Assembly (NCBI GenBank): GCA_964342805.1 | Contig: CAYFHQ010000078.1 | Location: 1 to 18,023 of the forward strand | DNA: 18,023 nt | Direction of reading: 5' to 3' | From: CAYFHQ01 sp964342805 | GTDB taxonomy: Bacteria > Bacillota > Clostridia > Peptostreptococcales > Acidaminobacteraceae | In this document: positions 1 through 6,074 of the stretch, one piece after another | Numbering within the stretch: position 1 is the stretch's first letter | Layout of the letters: the number at the start of each line of letters is the position of its first letter | Position numbers and translations under genes: made by a program | The notes under the pieces: model-generated | What the model saw: only the letters and a program-made list of their open reading frames with translations | Told to the model about the DNA's origin: nothing | Database searches by the model: none

Positions 1-66
1 TTTGCTATGATTTTTATTTTCTAAAGTTGAAAGTTGAATTATGCAATTTCCTCATCTAAGTGACTG

Positions 67-121
67 AGTACAATTTATCTCTTTAATAATGTATAATATT
101 CTAGAGTTATAGTATTGTACT
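67..121 (+). promoter_or_regulatory. Promoter and flanking inverted repeat before the helicase operon
   Basis: A perfect -10 hexamer TATAAT lies at 92-97; no convincing -35 box is seen 17 bases upstream. It is enclosed by a perfect 8-base inverted repeat, AGTACAAT (67-74) and ATTGTACT (114-121), whose centre coincides with the TATAAT. This layout would suit a repressor or a DNA loop controlling the operon. The ribosome binding site AAGGAG is at 143-148, ten bases before the ATG. That a protein binds the repeat is inference. Confidence 0.5.
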
Positions 122-158
122 AACGGAAATTCAATTAACATGAAGGAGACAACAAAGT

Positions 159-2168
159 ATGTCTGATAGCTTATTTTACTCAAACTTAGAGAGTACAGAA
201 AAAGCCCAAAAATACATTGATGCATTTGAAGAATATTCAGAAGAGAACTCGAAACAAGTCTATATAATCGATAAACCTTTGAGTGAAGATAAATACTCTT
301 ATGAGTATAAGGATTTTATTGTTGTTTTAATACCAAAACACAAGATTATGATTATAAATCTCGGTATCGAATGTGATGATTTTGAAGATTTCATTGACGA
401 TTTCATTGAAGACTTGGGACATATATCTGATAAGTACAACTATAAGAGTGTATTAGGAAGACCTAGAAAATGGAGAGAAAAGTTGCTCTCTGAGATAGAT
501 GCCAAAGAAATAAACCACACTAGAATTGAAGAGTTTTTGAGTTCACAAAAGGTAGAGTTAGAAATTGATCAGAGGAAGACAGAGTTCTTAATTTCTCTTC
601 TAACTGGTAGTATTAATGATATTGATAAAGTGGGTGGCGATGTTCCAACAACATTGCTTGATAAAGTTAAGAAGAATATCATTCTATTTGATGGTGATCA
701 GACTAAATTTATCTATGAAAAGTTAGACAATAAGCGCGTCGTCATTCAAGGTTTGGCTGGAACTGGGAAAACAGAACTGCTACTTCATAAACTTAAAGAA
801 ATTTACACGAAAGAAGGCAATTCGAAGATTGTGTTTACCTGCCATAATAAAATACTCGCTCAAAGTTTAAAAGATAGAATTCCAGAGTTTTTCAATTTCA
901 TGAAAGTTGATGAGCAAATTGAGTGGGAGAGTAGACTATGGGCAATGGGGAGTTGGGGATCAAGGGCATATCCAAACTCGGGGTTATATAGTTTTATTTG
1001 CGCTCATTATGGTTTGAATTTTCAACGATTTAGTAGGTCAAAATCATTTGGTGATATATGTTTTGAAGCTATTGGGGAGTTGGAAGTCCTTGAGAGTTTT
1101 GAGCCATATTTCGATAATATTTTAATTGATGAAAGCCAAGATTTCACAGAAGGATTTTTTGCATTATGTGAGAAAGTAACGAAGGGAACTATTTATGTTG
1201 CTGGTGATATATTCCAGAATGTTTTCGATGAGAATATTGTTAGTGAAGTAAATCCTGATTACCTGCTAAACAAATGTTATCGTACTGATCCCAAAACTTT
1301 AATGTTTTCACATGCAATTGGAATGGGATTATTTGAGAAACCTAATCCACTTCGATGGTTAGAAGATAAGGAATGGGAAGCATGTGGTTACCAGTTCTAT
1401 CGGAATCAAGGTAAATTCAACCTTACTAGAAAAAAGTTGAGAAGATTTGAGGATCTGGAAGAATATGAAAGCGTTAAGTTGATCCCGTCAGATAGAGATT
1501 CATTCGTAGATAAAATAATTGAGTCTTTGGTTGAAATATACAATGATAACAAAACGGTCGAACCAGAAGATATTGGGATAGTTTTCCTTGAAAATCAAAA
1601 ATTCAACTATGATTTAGCTGCAAAATTAGAATTCGAAATTCAGCGTAAGTTTAGATGGAGAGTCAATATTGGATACGAAAGTAAAACAAAAGAAAAAAAT
1701 GCATTATTTATTAGCAATAGAAATAATGTCAAAGGTTTAGAGTTTCCTTTTGTTATTGTTGTATCTACTGGCTATATACCTGATGTTTTACGAACACGGA
1801 ACTCGCTATATATGATGATGACTAGATCGTTCATTAAAAGTTACTTAGTGTTATCAGATTGGAATGAGGATTTGATTCCTGAGTTAGAAGCTGGATTGCA
1901 ATTCATTAATAACAACAAGTTTATGAGTATTGATGAACCGTCTGACCTTGTAAAAGAAGAACTTCATAATGCTGTAATTAATGATACAAGTGTTAGAAAA
2001 TCACTTGAAGAGCAAATCGAGGAAGTAATTCTTGAACTAGGAGTTGAGCAAGAATTCAGAAATAAGCTAAAAAGAGCTGTTTCAGAAATATGTGAAGCAG
2101 ATTCTACTAGAGAGGATATAATTGGGTTCGTTCGTGTAAACCATGAGCAAATGAAAATAGGCAAATAG
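159..2168 (+). CDS. UvrD/Rep-like superfamily 1 helicase, probable anti-phage defence component
   Basis: A 669-residue protein with a full set of superfamily 1 helicase motifs. A Q-like motif (D180, Q181) precedes the Walker A loop GLAGTGKT (198-205); motif Ia is near 224-235; the Walker B/DESQ motif ILIDESQDF is at 321-329. Motif III has GD and Q near 349-353, the arginine of YRT is at 375, motif V KGLEFPFV is at 525-532, and motif VI contains MMTRS (553-557). It should be an ATP-driven DNA or RNA translocase in the cytoplasm. Residues 1-175 form an acidic N-terminal region that I do not recognise, and the last 70 residues are a charged helical tail. The large insertions of UvrD are not obvious, so the core is compact. 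The gene is strikingly AT-rich. One base separates it from the next gene, so the two are very likely translated together. The pair resembles the two-gene helicase-DUF2290 defence arrangement; that assignment is inference. A stand-alone repair helicase is the alternative. Confidence 0.85.
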   Translation: MSDSLFYSNLESTEKAQKYIDAFEEYSEENSKQVYIIDKPLSEDKYSYEYKDFIVVLIPKHKIMIINLGIECDDFEDFIDDFIEDLGHISDKYNYKSVLGRPRKWREKLLSEIDAKEINHTRIEEFLSSQKVELEIDQRKTEFLISLLTGSINDIDKVGGDVPTTLLDKVKKNIILFDGDQTKFIYEKLDNKRVVIQGLAGTGKTELLLHKLKEIYTKEGNSKIVFTCHNKILAQSLKDRIPEFFNFMKVDEQIEWESRLWAMGSWGSRAYPNSGLYSFICAHYGLNFQRFSRSKSFGDICFEAIGELEVLESFEPYFDNILIDESQDFTEGFFALCEKVTKGTIYVAGDIFQNVFDENIVSEVNPDYLLNKCYRTDPKTLMFSHAIGMGLFEKPNPLRWLEDKEWEACGYQFYRNQGKFNLTRKKLRRFEDLEEYESVKLIPSDRDSFVDKIIESLVEIYNDNKTVEPEDIGIVFLENQKFNYDLAAKLEFEIQRKFRWRVNIGYESKTKEKNALFISNRNNVKGLEFPFVIVVSTGYIPDVLRTRNSLYMMMTRSFIKSYLVLSDWNEDLIPELEAGLQFINNNKFMSIDEPSDLVKEELHNAVINDTSVRKSLEEQIEEVILELGVEQEFRNKLKRAVSEICEADSTREDIIGFVRVNHEQMKIGK

Positions 2169-2169
2169 T

Positions 2170-2820
2170 ATGTCGAAGATTTTTAAGCAAGGCATAACAG
2201 AATTCGGTTTACCTAAGTTTTCAAGAATCATCAGGCATAAACGAGATGTAATATTGATTTTACTTGAAACTATGAAATTGTTCCTAACGCTAGGTACTGA
2301 AACAATAGAATCATCAAATAGTGTGTACATCAAAGTGGATTCAATATCTAGAGCTTTTTATGAGTTTGACAACAAGATCTTTTCGATACATTTCCCATTT
2401 ACTATAATTGACAATGAGGATTCGACTTTATGGATCAAGGAATCAAATTCAGAAATTGAGATTACGAATCAAATTGTGTCATCTTTAATTGGATACTTTG
2501 AAAGTCATGATTCATATACATATATGTTTGATGACATTTTCAATGTTATTGATGACATTGAAAAAGAGGTTGGTATTTCAGAGAATAAATTGCAACTTGT
2601 ACTAAAAAAGCTAATCTCGTTTGAAATTGGGTACTTTCGCTATGATGTAGATGAAAAACATTTTGTTAAAGGTGTACACCCACTGCATCATTATGATGTG
2701 AATTATTCTAACACAGCAACATACAAGTTAGGCTTAGAAAAAGCTCAAAGTGTTGAGCAAATTTTTGATATGTTAGATAGAAATACAAATTGTCATTCAT
2801 TAGTCAAGAATGAGCTTTAA
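2170..2820 (+). CDS. DUF2290-like partner of the helicase (tentative family)
   Basis: A 216-residue protein whose ATG follows the helicase stop codon by one base. No good Shine-Dalgarno sequence is present, so translation probably depends on coupling to the helicase. There is no signal peptide or membrane segment. Residues 50-110 look like beta strands (YIKVDSISRAFYEF, FSIHFPFTII) and residues 115-150 look helical. The C-terminal part holds HPLHHYD (170-176) followed by an N, Y and GL pattern up to residue 189 and a helical end. This HP-x-H layout, the length and the place behind an SF1 helicase recall DUF2290 proteins, but I could not compare sequences. No catalytic motif of a known nuclease family is seen. 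Composition is as AT-rich as the helicase, so both were probably acquired together. The coding call is firm; the family is moderate. Confidence 0.8.
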   Translation: MSKIFKQGITEFGLPKFSRIIRHKRDVILILLETMKLFLTLGTETIESSNSVYIKVDSISRAFYEFDNKIFSIHFPFTIIDNEDSTLWIKESNSEIEITNQIVSSLIGYFESHDSYTYMFDDIFNVIDDIEKEVGISENKLQLVLKKLISFEIGYFRYDVDEKHFVKGVHPLHHYDVNYSNTATYKLGLEKAQSVEQIFDMLDRNTNCHSLVKNEL

Positions 2821-2844
2821 GAATCAGCTAAAACAGCAATTCAC

Positions 2845-2882
2845 ACAATACCACTTTGTTATTCAGAGTGGTATTGTTTATT
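2845..2882 (+). terminator. Terminator of the helicase operon
   Basis: A perfect 11-base stem, ACAATACCACT (2845-2855) and AGTGGTATTGT (2867-2877), with an 11-base loop and a short T-rich tail (TTATT). It lies 24 bases after the stop codon of the second gene. The T tract is weak, so termination may be partial. Confidence 0.7.
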
Positions 2883-2935
2883 CATGTAATATAATGACTC
2901 AACTGATCGTTGAGCGTTTATAACAATCGATGATG

Positions 2936-2965
2936 GAGATTTCAAAGGGAAACCCTTTGAGATTT
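2936..2965. repeat. Hairpin with short direct repeats at the island junction
   Basis: A perfect hairpin TCAAAGGG (2942-2949), loop AAA, CCCTTTGA (2953-2960) is flanked and overlapped by two copies of GAGATTT (2936-2942 and 2959-2965). A smaller repeat, CTCAAC/GTTGAG, lies at 2898-2903 and 2909-2914. These structures sit between the AT-rich operon and the phosphotransferase remnant, so they may mark the end of the acquired segment. No T tract follows the hairpin, so it does not look like a terminator. Confidence 0.5.
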
Positions 2966-3015
2966 GACGCTTTTAATCCTACCTCATCAGTATGTAGTTG
3001 GCAGGTTTCTCTTGA

Positions 3016-3459
3016 TATGGCAGATCGTTACCCGTCAAAAACCTACCTAGGTCTTACAGCCACGGCGACCTCCATACAGGTAACCTGCTCAAAGACAAAG
3101 AAGGGAATCTCCATATCCTAGACTTTGACACCTCTTGTTATAGCTTTGCTACCTTCGACATTATGGTCATATGCAATGCAACAGACTACTTCACCTATAG
3201 CAAGGAAGCCTTTGACCAGACCACTCAAAGGCTCAAGGCCTTCTTAAAGGGCTACTTGAAGGTTAGAAGCCTGACCGGGGAAGAGGTCCAGTCCATCTAC
3301 GACTGGGTTGGGATCTACCACTACCAACTCCAAGCCACCATCATTGAGATTTATGGCCTTGATTGTGTTGACCATGATTTTCTAGACAAACAACTGGACT
3401 GGCTCATGCAGTGGCAGGCTCAATTAGAAGAACTTAGTTTTTCATTTTACGACAAATAA
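3016..3459 (+). pseudogene. C-terminal remnant of an APH-family phosphotransferase
   Basis: Read from 3016 the frame is open to the stop at 3457-3459 and encodes 147 residues. The stretch starting at 3061 reads HGDLHTGNLL, the catalytic loop of aminoglycoside phosphotransferase/choline kinase-like enzymes (catalytic Asp plus metal-binding Asn). It is followed by ILDFDT, the metal-binding DFD. The helical C-terminal lobe then follows to the end. The family's N-terminal ATP-binding lobe, roughly the first 150-200 residues, is absent: a TGA lies in frame at 3013-3015, and upstream sequence in any frame shows no kinase features. The nearest in-frame ATG (3163) lies after the catalytic loop, so any product would be inactive. 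Base composition matches the right-hand chromosome, not the AT-rich block, so the gene was probably cut by arrival of the helicase island. The original substrate cannot be told. Confidence 0.8.
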
Positions 3460-3478
3460 CCAAATAACCAAAAAAACC

Positions 3479-3509
3479 TTGACCCTGACGTAACGTCATA
3501 GTCTATCCT
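3479..3509 (+). promoter_or_regulatory. MerR-type promoter with palindromic operator
   Basis: A -35 box TTGACC (3479-3484) and a -10 box TATCCT (3504-3509) are separated by 19 bases, the elongated spacing typical of promoters that MerR-family activators remodel. The spacer holds the dyad TGACGTAACGTCA (3486-3498). The downstream gene encodes a MerR-family protein, so autoregulation is likely. The predicted transcript would begin at or next to the ribosome binding site, giving a very short leader. Confidence 0.7.
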
Positions 3510-3528
3510 AAAGGTGGAGGTGATGATC

Positions 3529-4290
3529 ATGTACAAAGTTAAAGAAGTTGCTGAGCTGGCGGGCGTGACGGTGCGATTGCTCCATCATTATGACAAAATT
3601 GGCCTGCTCAACCCATCCCATAAGTCGGAATCCGGATACCGGCTTTATGACGAGGGAGACATTGGCCTGCTCCAGCAAATTCTCCTGTACAAGGAACTGG
3701 ACTTTAGCCTCCAGGACATCAAGGAAATCGTTGAAAGTCAGGCCTTTGACAAGAAAGAAGCCCTTGTCAAACACCGGTCCCTCTTGCAAGTGAAAATGAA
3801 ACGGCTGCAGCGGATCATTGACGCAGTGGAGGACACCCTGGACCAAATGGAGGCAGACGGCCCCCATGAGCCTGCAACGATTTTAACGGCTATGGATAAT
3901 AAGGAGTATGAGACGATGAAAAACCAATATGCAAAAGAAGTGGAAGAACGTTGGGGCGGTACGGAAGCATTCCGTCAGAGCCAGGAACGTACGAAGAAAT
4001 ATAACAAGGAAGACTGGGACAGAATTTTAGGCCGCCAAGACGGCATTCTGGCTGACCTGGCCGGACTTATGGACCAGCCTGTGGATAACCCTAAGGTACA
4101 AGTGTTAGTTGCTGCCTACAGGGATCATATCACAGACAACTTCTACGACTGTACCCTGGAGATTTACCGGGGTCTTGGAGAACTATTCGTGAACGACCCC
4201 CGTTACGGTGAGAACATGGACAAGCATGGGGAGGGTTTCACGGCTTTCTTCAGCAAGGCCATTGCCTACTACTGTGACCATGCCCAGTAA
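3529..4290 (+). CDS. MerR-family regulator with TipAS drug-binding domain
   Basis: A 253-residue transcription activator. The start is ATG 3529 because GGAGG at 3516-3520 lies eight bases upstream; the frame is open further upstream to a GTG at 3514. Residues 1-70 form a MerR winged helix (KVKEVAELAGV, then LHHYDKIGLL, SGYRLY). A dimerisation coiled coil follows at about 75-110. Residues 120-250 match the TipAS ligand domain, with EERWGG, AYRDHITDNFYDCT and a C-terminal AIAYYCDH segment. In TipA-like proteins this domain binds thiopeptides or other cyclic peptides and triggers transcription. Its own promoter has the 19-base spacer and dyad expected for self-activation. No transporter lies directly downstream, since a strong terminator follows, so other targets are unknown. 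The effector is not known. Confidence 0.88.
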   Translation: MYKVKEVAELAGVTVRLLHHYDKIGLLNPSHKSESGYRLYDEGDIGLLQQILLYKELDFSLQDIKEIVESQAFDKKEALVKHRSLLQVKMKRLQRIIDAVEDTLDQMEADGPHEPATILTAMDNKEYETMKNQYAKEVEERWGGTEAFRQSQERTKKYNKEDWDRILGRQDGILADLAGLMDQPVDNPKVQVLVAAYRDHITDNFYDCTLEIYRGLGELFVNDPRYGENMDKHGEGFTAFFSKAIAYYCDHAQ

Positions 4291-4361
4291 TAGGGATAAG
4301 TAAACCAGAGCAAAGTCCTTGGATTTTGTACTGTTTTCATAAGGGGTCCCAGAAGGAAGAT

Positions 4362-4394
4362 AAGCGTCATGACAATAGTCATGACGCTTTTTTA
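4362..4394 (+). terminator. Terminator after the TipA-like regulator
   Basis: A perfect 12-base stem, AAGCGTCATGAC (4362-4373) and GTCATGACGCTT (4378-4389), with loop AATA, followed by further T residues to 4393. It is a textbook intrinsic terminator about 70 bases beyond the stop codon. Confidence 0.92.
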
Positions 4395-4422
4395 TGTTCT
4401 TAGGTCTATTGGCGTACACAGA

Positions 4423-4451
4423 TTGAAAAGTAGAGGAGGCCATACTATACC
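4423..4451 (+). promoter_or_regulatory. Candidate promoter of the chemoreceptor gene
   Basis: TTGAAA (4423-4428) and TATACC (4446-4451) are separated by 17 bases and would give a leader of about 115 bases. No clear flagellar sigma-D type promoter was seen in 4395-4573. Apart from this promoter and the terminator, I see nothing else in the 280-base gap before the chemoreceptor gene. Confidence 0.45.
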
Positions 4452-4573
4452 GTGTTTATACCTTTTGTGGATGTTTACTAAAAGTGAATATCTAATCCAT
4501 TACGTTTATTCAATTCCTTACAAAATGGGTAGATAAACAGAAGGGTACATATGATATGAGGAGGTACATATTA

Positions 4574-5941
4574 ATGTTCGGGAGAAAAAAAGTAAATGAT
4601 CAAGTTCAAGACACTGGATTAACAAAGCTCATTTCATTGCAAGTAGACGAGTTTAAAAGGGGAGAACGAAAGTCTTTCGAGTCTGAAGTACCAGCCTGTC
4701 ATGAAACGGTCCAAGCGTTAAATCAACTGATTGAGACAGACACCAAGGCAGCCGACGGTGTTGTCCAAGGGATCACCAAACTCCTTAACGATGTAACGGG
4801 TATGATGTACGTCAAAGACATGGTTCTAGACGTCAACAAGCAGACTGACATAGTGGAAACCGTGGCTGCTTCCTCCCAGGAACTGGCGTCCTCCATTGAA
4901 GACGTTTCTCACTTTGTCCAGAGTTCTGCCAGTGAAGCCAACGAGACCATTAAGCAAACGGACAATAGTGTGGCCGCCATTGAAAGCGCCCTCCAGGAGT
5001 CTGCTTCTGCCATAGAGGAGTTCCAGGAGATCAAGACCTCCATTGAAAAAGTCGGGGAAGAAATGCGGGCCATTACGGAAATGGTGGACATTATCAAGGG
5101 GATTGCCGACCAGACCAACTTGTTGGCCTTGAACGCATCCATAGAAGCTGCCCGTGCCGGTGAAGCTGGCAGAGGTTTTGCTGTTGTGGCTGACGAGATC
5201 AAAAAACTAGCAGAGACCACCAAGGAGTCGGTGGAGTTTATAGAAAAGACGACAGTCAACTTAAGTAGTGGCATGACCCAAACCATCGGGCGCTTGGAGA
5301 CCTCCGACAAGAAGTTTGCCGACGGCAACCGAGAGATCGAAAAGTCCATTGGGTCTATTTCTGGCATCAAGGGGTCTGTAGACCAGATCTATCAAAACAT
5401 GATGCAGATCAGTGCCAATGTGGAAGAGCAAACCGCAGCTTCAGAGGAGATCGCCTCCAACATGATGCAGATGCTCCAGCAAACCAAAAACCTACGGGAA
5501 GAATGCGACAAGACCGGCCATGGCCTCTATGACCTCAGTGTTAAGGTGGACAAGACCCGGATTGACGCTTGGAACCAGCTAAGGGCCCATGCACCCCTGT
5601 CTTCCATAGAAATGTGTGTGACCGACCACTTGATCTGGAAGTGGCGGGTTTACAACATGATCCTGGGCTACAGCCATATTGACCCAGGTCATGTGGGTGA
5701 CCACCATTCTTGCCGTCTGGGCAAGTGGCTGGGAACCCTGGACAAGACCGATAGTCGTATTGGTCCAGTCATCCGGTCCATGGACAAGCCCCATAGTGAC
5801 CTACACCAGTGTGCCAAGCGGGCAGCGGAAGCCTATGCCAGGGGCAATGTAGAAGAAGCGGAGCGCAATCTGGAAGAAATGAGTGTCCACTCTGAGCATG
5901 TGATTGACGCCCTGGACCAGTTGCGGCGGATCATGCGGTAG
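4574..5941 (+). CDS. Soluble methyl-accepting chemotaxis protein with CZB zinc-binding domain
   Basis: A 455-residue cytoplasmic chemoreceptor. ATG 4574 is chosen because GAGGAGG (4558-4564) lies nine bases upstream; an ATG at 4556 is also in frame but would leave that site inside the gene. There is no signal peptide, membrane helix or periplasmic sensor. A short N-terminal segment leads into the helical signalling domain, whose hairpin tip DQTNLLALNASIEAARAGE lies near 178-197 and would contact CheW and CheA. The C-terminal domain (about 350-455) is a CZB chemoreceptor zinc-binding domain: H352 in HLIWKWRV, C380 in CRLGKWL, H407/H411 in HSDLH and H439/H442 in HSEH, giving the Cys plus His zinc site. 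Known CZB receptors sense zinc or oxidants such as hypochlorous acid through the zinc-bound cysteine. Here the sensed signal is unknown. The gene stands alone, without nearby che genes. Confidence 0.92.
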   Translation: MFGRKKVNDQVQDTGLTKLISLQVDEFKRGERKSFESEVPACHETVQALNQLIETDTKAADGVVQGITKLLNDVTGMMYVKDMVLDVNKQTDIVETVAASSQELASSIEDVSHFVQSSASEANETIKQTDNSVAAIESALQESASAIEEFQEIKTSIEKVGEEMRAITEMVDIIKGIADQTNLLALNASIEAARAGEAGRGFAVVADEIKKLAETTKESVEFIEKTTVNLSSGMTQTIGRLETSDKKFADGNREIEKSIGSISGIKGSVDQIYQNMMQISANVEEQTAASEEIASNMMQMLQQTKNLREECDKTGHGLYDLSVKVDKTRIDAWNQLRAHAPLSSIEMCVTDHLIWKWRVYNMILGYSHIDPGHVGDHHSCRLGKWLGTLDKTDSRIGPVIRSMDKPHSDLHQCAKRAAEAYARGNVEEAERNLEEMSVHSEHVIDALDQLRRIMR

Positions 5942-5965
5942 CCAGGTCAGGACACATTTGGACAA

Positions 5966-6000
5966 ATAAAAATGCCGGAGGGCATACGACCCAACCGGCA
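5966..6000 (-). terminator. Second terminator-like hairpin for the AbgT transcript
   Basis: TGCCGG (5973-5978) pairs with CCGGCA (5995-6000), with an inner GGG/CCC. Read on the minus strand it is followed by TTTTTATTT. It lies beyond the main terminator at 6022-6065 and would act as a backup for minus-strand transcripts. Confidence 0.55.
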
Positions 6001-6017
6001 GGAGAATAGCAATAACG

Positions 6018-6071
6018 AAAAAAAGGACAGTAAGGGAAGAGCGCGTCCTCCACTTACTGTCCTTTGATTTT
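6018..6071. terminator. Bidirectional terminator between chemoreceptor and AbgT genes
   Basis: AAAGGACAGTAAG (6022-6034) pairs perfectly with CTTACTGTCCTTT (6053-6065) around an 18-base loop. On the minus strand a run of T residues follows, so it ends the AbgT gene right after its stop codon. On the plus strand GATTTTG follows, so it can also stop transcription from the chemoreceptor gene. Confidence 0.85.
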
Positions 6072-6074
6072 GTT

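Noticed and set aside
24..37. Tandem AAGTTGA repeat near the left edge
   Set aside because: Only two 7-base units in AT-rich sequence; not evidence of an iteron or attachment site.
2930..3121. 63-residue open frame starting at 2930
   Set aside because: It overlaps the phosphotransferase remnant in another frame; the 3016-3459 frame carries the HGDLH and DFD motifs, so this one is chance.
3163..3459. 98-residue protein from ATG 3163 as an intact small gene
   Set aside because: It has no ribosome binding site and begins inside the kinase C-terminal lobe after the catalytic loop; it is the tail of a broken gene.
4906..5370. 153-residue minus-strand open frame inside the chemoreceptor gene
   Set aside because: It is the antisense shadow of the strongly conserved signalling domain.
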